From the NCBI GenBank assembly GCA_050184585.1, contig JBFXAF010000003.1, positions 248,001 to 312,000 of the forward strand: DNA of 64,000 bases, read 5' to 3'. Below are positions 42,646 to 51,319 of this stretch, piece by piece. This DNA is from JBFXAF01 sp050184585 (GTDB taxonomy: Bacteria > Pseudomonadota > Alphaproteobacteria > Rhizobiales > Rhizobiaceae). The notes beneath the pieces were generated by a model, which was not told where the DNA came from, searched no databases, and worked only from the letters and a program-made list of their open reading frames with translations. Position numbers and translations under genes: made by a program. Position 1 is the first letter of the stretch; every line of letters begins with the position of its first letter.

Positions 42646-43347
42646 CTACCCGATCTCCGCGACCAGCTCGGGTAGCGCTCCGAGGTCGGCGATCTCACGG
42701 AAACGCGGGGCGGACTTCGGCGGCTCGACATGCTCGAGAACCCAGGTCAGCGGGTGCGGCACATGCACGCCCCAGCCGCCCGCGCGTATCGCCGGCACCA
42801 CGTCGGATTTCAGCGAATTGCCGACCATCATGGCCCTCGCCGGCCCGTCGGCGTGACGGGCGAAGACGCGCTCGTAGGTCGCCGCCGTCTTGTCGCTGAC
42901 GATCTCGACCGCATCGAAGAATTCGCCCAACCCCGATTGCGCAAGCTTGCGCTCCTGGTCGAACAAATCGCCCTTGGTGATGAGGATCAGCCGGTAGCGC
43001 CCGGCGAAATGTTCCAGCGCCGCGCGCGCATGCGGCAGCGTCTCGATCGGATGCGACAGCATCTCCCGGCCGGCGGCGAGGATTTCGCCGATCACCGAAG
43101 ACGGCGCCTTGCCGCCGGTCACCTCGACCGCCGTCTCGATCATGGAGAGCGTGAAGCCCTTGATGCCGAAGCCGTAGGCGGCGAGGTTGCGTTTCTCGGC
43201 CTCGAGCAGGCGCTCGGAGAGGTGCGAGACGTCGGCATGGTCGGCGAGCAGCGCGGCGAACCGCTCTTCCGTCAGCCGGAAGAACTGCTCGTTCTGCCAG
43301 AGCGTGTCGTCGGCATCGAAGCCGATCGCCGTCAGCTCGCCTGGCAT
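42646..43347 (-). CDS. HAD family hydrolase
   Basis: A 233-residue haloacid-dehalogenase-fold phosphatase. Motif I: GFDADDTLWQNE (nucleophile Asp10 and general acid Asp12). Motif II: LILITKGD. Motif III Lys around VSDKTAATYE, and motif IV MMVGNSLKSDVVPAIRAGGWGV. The cap is helical (C1 type). Substrate unknown. The start follows a run of non-conserved residues that a longer frame would add. Confidence 0.88.
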   Translation of the reverse strand: MPGELTAIGFDADDTLWQNEQFFRLTEERFAALLADHADVSHLSERLLEAEKRNLAAYGFGIKGFTLSMIETAVEVTGGKAPSSVIGEILAAGREMLSHPIETLPHARAALEHFAGRYRLILITKGDLFDQERKLAQSGLGEFFDAVEIVSDKTAATYERVFARHADGPARAMMVGNSLKSDVVPAIRAGGWGVHVPHPLTWVLEHVEPPKSAPRFREIADLGALPELVAEIG

Positions 43348-43460
43348 CGTCGATCCTCGGCCTCCCGCGCCTCGCACTTGGCCGGACACGCCCGCCGCGC
43401 TAGCTTCGGTGTACAGGGTGCCGCGCCGGCGCCCGCGGATCAACCCACGAGGAGGATACC

Positions 43461-43886
43461 ATGGATCGCTCGGCAAGCGCCGTCTGGAAAGGCAATCTGA
43501 AGGAAGGAACCGGCACGCTGACCTCGCAGAGCGGGGCGCTGTCCGGCCTTGCCTATTCGTTCAAGGCGCGCTTCGAGGACGAGAGCGGCAAGTCCGGCAC
43601 CAACCCCGAGGAACTGATCGCGGCGGCCCATGCCGGCTGCTTCGCCATGCAGCTCTCGCATTTCCTCGCCGAGAACGGCACGCCCGCGACGAAGCTGGAC
43701 GCCAAGGCCGTGGTCACGCTGATTCCGGGCACCGGCATCACGCAGAGCGCGCTGACGCTGACGGGTACGGTGCCCGGCGTCGACGACTCCAAGTTCAAGG
43801 AACTCGCCGAGAAGGCCAAGGGGGGCTGCCCGGTGTCGAAGGCCCTGGGCGCGATCAATGTGACGCTGGACGCGAAGCTCGGCTGA
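43461..43886 (+). CDS. OsmC family peroxiredoxin
   Basis: A 141-residue thiol peroxidase that reduces organic hydroperoxides in the cytosol. The two catalytic cysteines are Cys60 (AHAGCFAMQLSHFL) and Cys123 (KAKGGCPVSKALG), with the ArgR-type activating site in YSFKARFEDESGKSGTNPEEL. It is the OsmC rather than the Ohr subtype (GTNPEEL, no GSK insertion). An AGGAGGATACC ribosome-binding site precedes the start. Confidence 0.93.
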   Translation: MDRSASAVWKGNLKEGTGTLTSQSGALSGLAYSFKARFEDESGKSGTNPEELIAAAHAGCFAMQLSHFLAENGTPATKLDAKAVVTLIPGTGITQSALTLTGTVPGVDDSKFKELAEKAKGGCPVSKALGAINVTLDAKLG

Positions 43887-43900
43887 TCGACGCGGCGGCC

Positions 43901-44203
43901 TCACCAGGCGAGGTCGTCGAGGCGCTTCTGTTCCGACCACCATTCCTTCAGCCTTGCATAGTCGCCGCCGAAGGCCAGCCGCTTGAGTTCCTCGTAGACC
44001 GACGAGCAATGAATTGCGTCGCCGGAGCCCATCACGCGCGTCGCGGCGGCGCGCTCGCAGGCGACATAGGTGCGCTTCAGCCGCTCGATATGGAGCGCGG
44101 GGGTCGGCGATGCGGCGTGGCCCGTTTCCGCCAGTCCCGCCAGCAGGATCGCCGCCGCGACGCCGCTGCAAGACGAACGCGTATTGCTCCGCTTGCCGCC
44201 CAT
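43901..44203 (-). CDS. Small secreted protein of unknown function
   Basis: A 100-residue protein. The first 31 residues contain a signal peptide ending GHAAS. The mature part is helical, with RLKRTYVACERAAATRVMGSG and HCSSVYEELKRLAFGGDYARL. Two cysteines may pair. It resembles small periplasmic proteins of rhizobia without known role. Convergent with the OsmC gene. Confidence 0.65.
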   Translation of the reverse strand: MGGKRSNTRSSCSGVAAAILLAGLAETGHAASPTPALHIERLKRTYVACERAAATRVMGSGDAIHCSSVYEELKRLAFGGDYARLKEWWSEQKRLDDLAW

Positions 44204-44347
44204 GTCCTTCTCCGACCGCCGACGCGGGCGTCGGCTGGGAGATGACGCTAGCCAGCACGGAGCGAGACCGCATGGGGCGAATGTCCCGGCGTCGGTCGTG
44301 ATCGGCGAAAATGCGCCGGTCGCCGTGGGAAGCCGGTCCCGGTCGGC

Positions 44348-45403
44348 TCATTGGCCGAACCCGGCCTCGCGCGCGGCGACGACCGCTTCGACGCGGCTGG
44401 TCTTGCCGAGCTTGGCAAGGATCGCGGAGACGTGGTTGCGCACTGTCTTCTCGCTGATCCCGAGTTCGGCCGCGATGCGGCGATTGTCCAGACCCTGCGC
44501 TAGCGGCTCCAGCACCTGCCGCTCGCGCGGCGTGAGATCGCCGAATGCGCCCGACGGCGACTGCGGCAGGAAGGCGTGGAGTTCGTCGAGGAATGGCGCC
44601 CACGCCGGCTCGCCCGCCAGCATGAAATGGTTACGGCTGTCGAGTTCCAGGAACCTTGCGCCGGGGATGATCTGGGCGAGCAGGCGTCCTTCCTCGACGG
44701 GCGCGACCGCATCGCGATCGGGATGGGCGACGAGTGTCGGGCAGGCGATGCGACGCGCGTCCTCCTGGATGTCGAGGTCGAACATGATGCGAGTCAGCGC
44801 CACCGCATTGGCGGCCGAGGTCGCGCGGTTCTGAAGCTCGCACCACGACCGCAGATGCTCGACGCCGCCGTCCGGCTGGAATTGCGTCGCGAAGGAACGC
44901 ATGAATGCGTGGTCTCCCTCGCCCCAGCCGAGTTCCAGCATCTCCAGCATCAGCCTCGCCTTCTCGGGCTCCAGGGGCGGCGCGGAGCGCCGGTTGCGGC
45001 CGCGTGCGTAGGTCCCGTAGAGGACCAGCCGGGCGACGCGGTCGGGCTGGGCCGCCGCAAAACTGATCGCCACCGCGCCACCCTGGCAGATGCCGATCAG
45101 TGAGAACCGGTCGAGGCCGGCGGCGTCGACCACCGCCTCGCAGTCCCGCACCCAAGTGCCGAACGATAGATTCGCGACGTTGCGGTCCGACAGGCCGCAC
45201 CCGCGCGGATCGTAGCGCACCAGCGAATAGCGCGAGGTGAGTGCTTCCAGCCAGGGCTGCCAGGCGACGCTGCGCCACTGGTGTTCGAGATGCGTCAGCC
45301 AGCTCGGCAGCATGACGACGGCGGGCCCGCTGCCGGAGACGGCATAGGCGATCTCCGCTCCGTCGAAGCTCCTGCAGAACCTGACATTCTGTCTGCGCTG
45401 CAT
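44348..45403 (-). CDS. Alpha/beta-hydrolase fused to a LuxR-type DNA-binding domain
   Basis: A 351-residue two-domain protein. Residues about 10-275 form an alpha/beta-hydrolase with nucleophile elbow LIGICQGGAVAI, where Cys106 replaces Ser; the acid is in VAHPDRDAV and the base in DSRNHFML. Residues about 287-351 form a LuxR HTH (LTPRERQVLEPLAQGLDNRRIAAELGISEKTVRNH). It may sense and hydrolyse an ester or lactone signal and regulate genes. Similar fusions occur in rhizobia, but the ligand and targets are unknown. Confidence 0.88.
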   Translation of the reverse strand: MQRRQNVRFCRSFDGAEIAYAVSGSGPAVVMLPSWLTHLEHQWRSVAWQPWLEALTSRYSLVRYDPRGCGLSDRNVANLSFGTWVRDCEAVVDAAGLDRFSLIGICQGGAVAISFAAAQPDRVARLVLYGTYARGRNRRSAPPLEPEKARLMLEMLELGWGEGDHAFMRSFATQFQPDGGVEHLRSWCELQNRATSAANAVALTRIMFDLDIQEDARRIACPTLVAHPDRDAVAPVEEGRLLAQIIPGARFLELDSRNHFMLAGEPAWAPFLDELHAFLPQSPSGAFGDLTPRERQVLEPLAQGLDNRRIAAELGISEKTVRNHVSAILAKLGKTSRVEAVVAAREAGFGQ

Positions 45404-45494
45404 GACTGCCCTCCCTCACGACGAGAGGGCAAGTGTACGGCCGGACCGCCGGCGGGCCAAATCACGGTCGCGGCGGATATCGCCGCGCGACGGT

Positions 45495-46118
45495 CTATCC
45501 CGTGAGATCGCGCAGCTTCGTCTTCAGTTCCGCGACCTGCTCCTCCAGCACGCGGACACGCTCCTCCAGATCGGACGACAATCCACGGACCGGGTGTGCG
45601 GCGGCGACCGGCATCGCCGGCTCGCCCGACAGCAGATGCGCGAAGCGTTCCTCGCGCTGGCCGGGCGCCCGCCCCAGTTCGACGATCAGCGGCGGGTGGC
45701 GGCCGATCAGCAGGTCGAGATTGGTCTTGAGGTCCTCGATCGAGGAAATCCGAGCCATGCGTTCGCTGCGGGAGAGCAGTTCGTAGGCGGTCTGCGGCCC
45801 GCGCAGCATGAGAAGGCCGACGATGGCAATCTGCGGCTGCGTCAGCGAGAAGCGCTGCGCCGTCATGTGCTCGTAGCGCTCGACGCGCGAGGCGAACATC
45901 TGGCGCACCAGCCCCTTCTGCTCCAGCAGCTTCAGCGCGCGCAGGATGTCGTGCTGTTCGAGCGCCATCACCGGCTCGCGCGAGGTCTTCTGGTTGGCGG
46001 CCGACTGTAGCGCGTTGAGCGTCATCGGATAGACGTCCGGCGTCGTCTCCTTCTTCTCGATCAGGCAGCCGAGCACACGGGCTTCGGCGGGAGAGAGGAT
46101 GGGGAGGTCTTCGGCCAT
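45495..46118 (-). CDS. YceH family (DUF480) protein
   Basis: A 207-residue protein with two winged-helix domains: LSPAEARVLGCLIEKKETTPDVYPMTLNAL (about 8-37) and LTQPQIAIVGLLMLRGPQTAYELL (about 92-115). The C-terminus is a coiled coil (LEERVRVLEEQVAELKTKL). YceH proteins are conserved in proteobacteria; a regulatory role is assumed from the fold. Confidence 0.92.
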   Translation of the reverse strand: MAEDLPILSPAEARVLGCLIEKKETTPDVYPMTLNALQSAANQKTSREPVMALEQHDILRALKLLEQKGLVRQMFASRVERYEHMTAQRFSLTQPQIAIVGLLMLRGPQTAYELLSRSERMARISSIEDLKTNLDLLIGRHPPLIVELGRAPGQREERFAHLLSGEPAMPVAAAHPVRGLSSDLEERVRVLEEQVAELKTKLRDLTG

Positions 46119-46144
46119 GATGATGCGTTCTACTCGAACGAAAA

Positions 46145-46166
46145 CGGCCGCTCAATGGAGCGGCCG
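46145..46166 (-). terminator. sdhCDAB terminator
   Basis: On the minus strand CGGCCGCTC-CATT-GAGCGGCCG is followed by TTTTCG, 30 bp after the sdhB stop. A classic Rho-independent terminator; the plus-strand side has an A-tract, so it may work both ways. Confidence 0.8.
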
Positions 46167-46195
46167 CGACATCGCACCAGGGGCAAGGAGGCGGC

Positions 46196-46975
46196 CTAAA
46201 CCCTTCGCTCAACCATCATCTTCTTGATCTCGGCGATGGCCTTGGCGGGGTTCAGCCCCTTCGGGCAGGTCTGGGCGCAGTTCATGATCGTGTGGCAGCG
46301 GTAGAGCCGGAACGGGTCCTCCAGATTGTCCAGCCGCTCGCCCGTCGCCTCGTCGCGCGAATCGATCAGCCAGCGATAGGCCTGCAAGAGCACCGCGGGG
46401 CCGAGATAGCGCTCGCCGTTCCACCAGTAGCTCGGGCACGAGGTCTGGCAGCAGAAGCAGAGAATGCACTCGTAAAGCCCGTCGAGCTTCTGCCGGTCGT
46501 CATGGCTCTGCGGCCACTCCTTCGCCGGCTCGGGCGAAACCGTCTGCAACCAGGGCTCGATCGAGGTGAGCTGGGCGTAAGGCACGGTGAGGTCGGGCAC
46601 GAGATCCTTCACCACCGGCATGTGCGGAAGCGGATAGACCTTCACCGCGCCCGAAATGTCGTCCATGCCCTTGGTGCAGGCGAGCGTGTTGGCGCCGTCG
46701 ATGTTCATGGCGCAGGAGCCGCAGATGCCCTCGCGGCAGGAGCGGCGGAGCGTCAGCGTCGGGTCGACCTTGTTCTTGATCCACAGCAGCGCGTCGAGCA
46801 CCATCGGCCCACAATCGTCGAGATCGACGAAGTAGCTGTCGAGGCGCGGGTTCTCGTCGTCGTCCGGGGACCAGCGGTAGATGCGGTATTCGCGCAAATT
46901 GGTCGCGCCCGAAGGCTTCGGCCAGGACTTGCCCGCGCCGATCCTGGAATTCTTGGGGAGGGTGAGTTCGACCAT
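46196..46975 (-). CDS. sdhB: Succinate dehydrogenase iron-sulfur subunit
   Basis: Carries the three FeS centres of complex II. The 259-residue protein shows the [2Fe-2S] ligands in CREGICGSCAMN, the [4Fe-4S]/[3Fe-4S] clusters in CILCFCCQTSCPSYWW and CHTIMNCAQTCPKGLNPAKAI. Electrons move from the SdhA flavin to ubiquinone at the membrane. Last gene of the sdhCDAB operon; the start shares a base with the sdhA stop. Confidence 0.97.
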   Translation of the reverse strand: MVELTLPKNSRIGAGKSWPKPSGATNLREYRIYRWSPDDDENPRLDSYFVDLDDCGPMVLDALLWIKNKVDPTLTLRRSCREGICGSCAMNIDGANTLACTKGMDDISGAVKVYPLPHMPVVKDLVPDLTVPYAQLTSIEPWLQTVSPEPAKEWPQSHDDRQKLDGLYECILCFCCQTSCPSYWWNGERYLGPAVLLQAYRWLIDSRDEATGERLDNLEDPFRLYRCHTIMNCAQTCPKGLNPAKAIAEIKKMMVERRV

Positions 46976-48816
46976 CAGTACACCCTTGCCTTCGGTGCGA
47001 TCTTGGCCGGATCGATCCCGCCTTGGTCGACCGGTAGCATCGTTTCGGTGTGCACCGGCCGGTAGGCCAGCGTCACCTTGCCCGCCTCGTCCACCCAGGC
47101 CAGCGAATGCTTGCGCCAGTTGACGTCGTCGCGCTTGTCGAAGTCCTCCCGCGCGTGCGCGCCGCGGCTCTCCTTGCGCGCCTCGGCCGAGTAGACCGTG
47201 GTGATGGCGTTGGCCATCAGGTTCTCGAGTTCCAGCGTCTCGACCAGATCCGAGTTCCAGATCATCGAGCGGTCGTGGACCTTGAGGTCGGGCAGCTCCG
47301 CCCAGATCGCCGACAGCGCCTTGCAGCCGTTCGCCAGCGATTCCTGCGTGCGGAACACCGCCGCGTCCTGCTGCATGGCGCGCTGCATCTTGTCGCGCAG
47401 CACGGCCGTCGGCGAGCCGCCATTGGCGTGCCTGAGCCGGTCGAAGCGGTCCATGATCTTCTCGACCGATTGGGCGTTCGGCTTCGGCACGGACGCCTCG
47501 CGGTCGACCACCTGGCCGGCGCGGATCGCCGCGGCGCGGCCGAAGACCACGAGGTCGATCAGCGAGTTGGAGCCGAGCCGGTTGGCGCCGTGCACGGAGG
47601 CGCAGCCCGCCTCGCCCACCGCCATCAGGCCGGGCGACACGCGGTCGGGACTGTCCGGCGTCGGGTCCAGCACCTCGCCCCAGTAGTTCGTCGGCACGCC
47701 GCCCATGTTGTAGTGCACGGTCGGCGACACAGGGATCGGCTCCCGGGTGAGGTCCACGCCGGCGAAGATCTTGGCGCTCTCGGAGATGCCGGGCAGCCGC
47801 TCGTGCAGCACCGCCGGGTCGAGATGGTCGAGGTGCAGGTGGATGTGGTCCTTGTTCTTGCCCACACCCCGACCCTCGCGGATCTCCAGCGTCATGCAGC
47901 GGGAGACGACATCACGCGACGCGAGGTCCTTGGCCGACGGCGCGTAGCGCTCCATGAAGCGCTCGCCCTCGGAGTTGACCAGATAGCCGCCCTCGCCGCG
48001 CGCGCCTTCGGTGATCAGGCAGCCGGCCCCATAGATGCCCGTCGGATGGAACTGCACGAACTCCATGTCCTGCAGGGGGAGCCCCGCACGCGCGACCATG
48101 CCGCCGCCGTCGCCGGTGCAGGTATGCGCCGAAGTCGCCGTGAAATAGGCGCGGCCGTAGCCTCCCGTCGCCAGCACCACCATCTTCGCCGAGAACCGGT
48201 GAATGGTGCCGTCGTCGAGGTTCCAGGCGACGACGCCGGTGCAGGCGCCGTCCGGCTCCATGATCAGGTCGAGCGCGAAATATTCGACGAAGAACTGCGC
48301 CGAGTGCCTGAGCGACTGGCCGTAGAGCGTGTGCAGGATGGCGTGGCCGGTGCGGTCGGCCGCGGCGCAGGTGCGCTGCACGGGCGGGCCGTCACCGAAG
48401 TTCATCATGTGGCCGCCGAACGGCCGCTGGTAGATCTTGCCTTCCTCGGTGCGCGAGAAGGGCACGCCGTAGTGTTCGAGTTCGTAAACGGCGGCCGGGG
48501 CCTCGCGGGCGAGATATTCCATGGCGTCGACGTCGCCCAGCCAGTCCGACCCCTTGACGGTGTCGTACATGTGCCACTGCCAGGAATCCGGACCCATGTT
48601 CTGCAGCGAGGCGGCGATGCCGCCCTGCGCGGCCACAGTATGCGAGCGTGTCGGGAAGACCTTGGTGATGCAGGCGGTCTTGAGCCCCTGCTCGGCCATG
48701 CCGAGCGTGGCGCGCAGGCCTGCGCCGCCGGCCCCCACCACCACCACGTCGAACATGTGGTCCACGAACGCATAGGCCTTGCCGCCGACGGCGGGCGAGG
48801 ATGGAGCCGTGGCCAC
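46975..48816 (-). CDS. sdhA: Succinate dehydrogenase flavoprotein subunit
   Basis: The 613-residue catalytic subunit of complex II: succinate to fumarate, passing electrons to SdhB. FAD-binding VVVGAGGAGLRATLGMAEQG (25-44), the covalent-flavin His in TRSHTVAAQGG, the active-site HPTGIYGAGCLITEGARGEGG, and the C-terminal RKESRGAHAREDF. The extended N-terminus before the Rossmann fold is normal for Alphaproteobacteria. Confidence 0.98.
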   Translation of the reverse strand: MATAPSSPAVGGKAYAFVDHMFDVVVVGAGGAGLRATLGMAEQGLKTACITKVFPTRSHTVAAQGGIAASLQNMGPDSWQWHMYDTVKGSDWLGDVDAMEYLAREAPAAVYELEHYGVPFSRTEEGKIYQRPFGGHMMNFGDGPPVQRTCAAADRTGHAILHTLYGQSLRHSAQFFVEYFALDLIMEPDGACTGVVAWNLDDGTIHRFSAKMVVLATGGYGRAYFTATSAHTCTGDGGGMVARAGLPLQDMEFVQFHPTGIYGAGCLITEGARGEGGYLVNSEGERFMERYAPSAKDLASRDVVSRCMTLEIREGRGVGKNKDHIHLHLDHLDPAVLHERLPGISESAKIFAGVDLTREPIPVSPTVHYNMGGVPTNYWGEVLDPTPDSPDRVSPGLMAVGEAGCASVHGANRLGSNSLIDLVVFGRAAAIRAGQVVDREASVPKPNAQSVEKIMDRFDRLRHANGGSPTAVLRDKMQRAMQQDAAVFRTQESLANGCKALSAIWAELPDLKVHDRSMIWNSDLVETLELENLMANAITTVYSAEARKESRGAHAREDFDKRDDVNWRKHSLAWVDEAGKVTLAYRPVHTETMLPVDQGGIDPAKIAPKARVY

Positions 48817-48818
48817 GG

Positions 48819-49202
48819 TCAGCCTCCCAGCACGAGCTTGAGCAAGGCGAGGATCGCGCCCGCGCCGACCGCGATGGTGAAGAAGGTGTTGAGCATGACG
48901 AGCACGATCTTGAGGAGTTCCCCGTGGATGTAGTCCTCGATGATCACCTGCATGCCCAGTCGCATGTGGTAGAGCACCGAGAGCAGGGCGAGCGCCAGGA
49001 TGGCGGCGACCGGCGGGTTGGCGAGCGCCGCGCGGGTCTCGTCGTAACCCGCGCCGTTGAGCGAGATCAGCAGCCCGACGAAGAACAGCGTGAGCGGGAT
49101 GTTGGCGACGGCCGTCAGGCGCTGTCGCCAGAAGTGCTCGGTCCCTTCCCTGGCCGAACCGAGGCCGCGGACGCGGCGGAGGGGCGTGCGCATCTCGGCC
49201 AT
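48819..49202 (-). CDS. sdhD: Succinate dehydrogenase membrane anchor subunit
   Basis: A 127-residue three-helix anchor that, with SdhC, holds haem b and the quinone site. RQRLTAVANIPLTLFFVGLLISL, then the haem-ligand region LALLSVLYHMRLGMQVIIEDYIHG, and a third helix NTFFTIAVGAGAILALLKLV. It lies 1 base from sdhC and 2 bases from sdhA. Confidence 0.95.
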   Translation of the reverse strand: MAEMRTPLRRVRGLGSAREGTEHFWRQRLTAVANIPLTLFFVGLLISLNGAGYDETRAALANPPVAAILALALLSVLYHMRLGMQVIIEDYIHGELLKIVLVMLNTFFTIAVGAGAILALLKLVLGG

Positions 49203-49203
49203 C

Positions 49204-49611
49204 TCAGAACGCCCCCCGGGCGGCGTAGCCCGCCACCCAGACGAGTACGGTCAGCAGCAGCGAGGCGACGAGCGTCGTCCAGGCGATGCGCGACGCGGTG
49301 TGCTTCTCCAGCCCCGTGCCGGTGTCCCAGACGAGATGGCGCACGCCGCCAAGCAGGTGATGCAGCAGCGCCCAGGTGTAGCCGAGCAGCACGAGCCGGC
49401 CGACCCACGACCCGAAGACCGCGTTGGCCGTGTCGAACCAGGTTTCGGACGTCGCCGCCGCGATCAGCCACCAGGCGACCAGAAGCGTGCCGAAGTAGAG
49501 CGCCGCGCCGGTGGCCCGGTGCACGAACGACATCGTCATGGTGATGGTGAGCCGATAGACCGTGAGGTGCGGCGAAAGGGGCCGCGCCCGGGTGGCTGCT
49601 GACTTGCTCAT
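49204..49611 (-). CDS. sdhC: Succinate dehydrogenase cytochrome b556 subunit
   Basis: A 135-residue three-helix subunit. RPLSPHLTVYRLTITMTMSFVHRATGAAL is the family signature, with the SFVHR block at the quinone/haem face. The His in LLHHLLGGVRHLVWD is a haem ligand. First gene of the operon; the start MSKSAATRARPLSP is the usual one. Confidence 0.95.
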   Translation of the reverse strand: MSKSAATRARPLSPHLTVYRLTITMTMSFVHRATGAALYFGTLLVAWWLIAAATSETWFDTANAVFGSWVGRLVLLGYTWALLHHLLGGVRHLVWDTGTGLEKHTASRIAWTTLVASLLLTVLVWVAGYAARGAF

Positions 49612-49688
49612 GGCTCCCCCGTTCGGCGCCGGCGCCGCTATCCCGGAAGCGTCGTGCGCCCTTCGGGATGCGGCATCGGACGGAGGCG

Positions 49689-49717
49689 TTCTAATGCGGT
49701 TTTTGCACCGCGTCAAA
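49689..49717 (-). promoter_or_regulatory. Probable sdhCDAB promoter
   Basis: TTTGAC (49712-49717), a 17-base spacer and TTAGAA (49689-49694) on the minus strand give a plausible sigma70 promoter with a leader of about 70 nt before sdhC. Confidence 0.45.
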
Positions 49718-49823
49718 GCGGCAAAAAAGCCTTTGCGACCGCCCATTTAGTCTCAATCGATTTTATCCCTCGGGTTGAATCGGTTGAAGCCTGGGACGGT
49801 GGCCTCGCGTCCGCGAAACACGG

Positions 49824-50162
49824 TCAGCGCCGGCAGGCCAGCGGTTCGTGGTTGCCTGCCATCACGAGGGCTTCGCCATCCTCGATCACGATGGCGTCGG
49901 GCCCCGTGCCGAAGCGGTTCTGCTGGCCGGGCGGGGATGCCGGCAGTTCGGCCACCGATCCGTCGGATGCCTGGACGCGGATCGAGCCGGCGAGGGCTTC
50001 GATGGTCAGCGAGCTCCCGTCGGCGCACGCGTAGGTGGCGACCCGCGGCTGTGCGGGTCCTTCATCGACCGGCGTGGCGACGGTGCTGCTGGAAGCGCAG
50101 GACGACAGGATCATCGTCAGGGAAACTGATGCTGCGACGATGAACGGGAGGCGACGTGTCAT
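49824..50162 (-). CDS. Lipoprotein with MliC-like domain
   Basis: A 112-residue lipoprotein: signal peptide with lipobox LSSC (acylated Cys about 22). The mature part ATYACADGSSLTIEALAG, then AELPASPPGQQNRFGTGPDAIVIEDGEALV and a closing LACRR, has the spacing of MliC lysozyme-inhibitor domains (two Cys and a beta-sandwich). The MliC call is tentative. The upstream TTG alternative is less likely than the ATG used. Confidence 0.68.
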   Translation of the reverse strand: MTRRLPFIVAASVSLTMILSSCASSSTVATPVDEGPAQPRVATYACADGSSLTIEALAGSIRVQASDGSVAELPASPPGQQNRFGTGPDAIVIEDGEALVMAGNHEPLACRR

Positions 50163-50307
50163 CCGTGTCTCTATGCGCAGCAATGTGGCGAGATCAACCC
50201 GGTCCCGCCAAAGTGCAACCGGGGCGTTTGCCGGGAATGGTTAACAGACCCTTGCCAAGCAGCCCCGTTCGGCGCGACAATGGTCCGTCGATTGGGTCTG
50301 GAGTTCG

Positions 50308-51222
50308 ATGCGACGGCTGCTGATCGCCTTCGCTGTGGCGTTTGGGTGCGCTGGCGTCGTTCTCGCCGAGGAGACGACGCTGGAGGACGACCCTTTGCGC
50401 GAGGCCGCCGGTCACCTGCGCATGACATCGGTCAAGCCGATGGCGGCGTCGCGGCTTGCCGATGGCGACGCCGTCCTGCGCGAGGCCCGCACCCGCGTCG
50501 ACCGCAATATCGGCGACGACGAAGCGCTTGCGAATCTGGCCGACACGTTGAGGGAACTTGCGGTCCGCACGCCGACGCGCGCCGACGCGTTGGGAGAAAT
50601 CGGCGAGAGCCTTTCGATCCGCGAGGGGCTGATGGACCGTCAGGAGCGGGACGCATCCTGGATCAGGACCCTGGCGGACGATTACGGCTTCTACGGATCG
50701 CGTCTTGCCGCGGCCGGCGAGCACGCGACGGCGATCGGCGCCTATTCCCGCCGCCTCACCATCCTCGCCTCGCTTCGTGAAGCGGCGGTGCGGGAGGGTC
50801 CGTCGGCGGCGGACCTCGCTTGGCAGCATCTGGAGCTTGCCGAGGAAGCCCGGGGCATGGGCGAGAGCGCCCTGGCCGCGCGCGAGGACCGTCTGGCGCT
50901 GGCGGCGTTTCGCGACCAGCTTCGCACCGACTACCAGTCTGCGGAGCCCGGCGCGCGTGCGCCCCAGACACTTCACCGCATCTCGTCGTCGCACGATGCC
51001 GTCGCGGGCATCCTGCTGCGGGCGGGCGACGTGCAGGCTGCCGTCGCCGAGCACTTCTCCGGCATCGCGGTCTTCACGGGCAAGGCCGCGGCGCCGGACG
51101 CTGGCGGACGTTTCCAATGCGGACACTACAGGTCGATCGAACGCATCTACGCGGGCGCCGGCGACCGCTCCAAGGCCGGCGCCGCCGATTCGCTCGCGGC
51201 CGGCGTCTGCGCGGCGCCCTAG
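50308..51222 (+). CDS. Exported helical-repeat protein of the caspase cluster
   Basis: A 304-residue protein with a signal peptide (1-20, ending VLAEE). The mature part is almost wholly helical. One segment, ASWIRTLADDYGFYGSRLAA and then AGEHATAIGAYSRRLTI, matches the W-x-R-x-L...G...A...Y repeat found in the two caspase proteins downstream. It has no caspase domain and no recognised catalytic motif. A pair of Cys near the C-terminus (QCGHYRS, GVCAAP) could be oxidised. Position and shared repeat make it a likely partner or scaffold of the proteases. Confidence 0.7.
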   Translation: MRRLLIAFAVAFGCAGVVLAEETTLEDDPLREAAGHLRMTSVKPMAASRLADGDAVLREARTRVDRNIGDDEALANLADTLRELAVRTPTRADALGEIGESLSIREGLMDRQERDASWIRTLADDYGFYGSRLAAAGEHATAIGAYSRRLTILASLREAAVREGPSAADLAWQHLELAEEARGMGESALAAREDRLALAAFRDQLRTDYQSAEPGARAPQTLHRISSSHDAVAGILLRAGDVQAAVAEHFSGIAVFTGKAAAPDAGGRFQCGHYRSIERIYAGAGDRSKAGAADSLAAGVCAAP

Positions 51223-51319
51223 GTCACGAACTCATCTACGTTTCGCCTTCCGCGCCCCTGCGCCATAGTCTGTCCGCATTCGCGCTGATGCTGCGTCGGC
51301 GAACTGGGTGGGGAATCCG

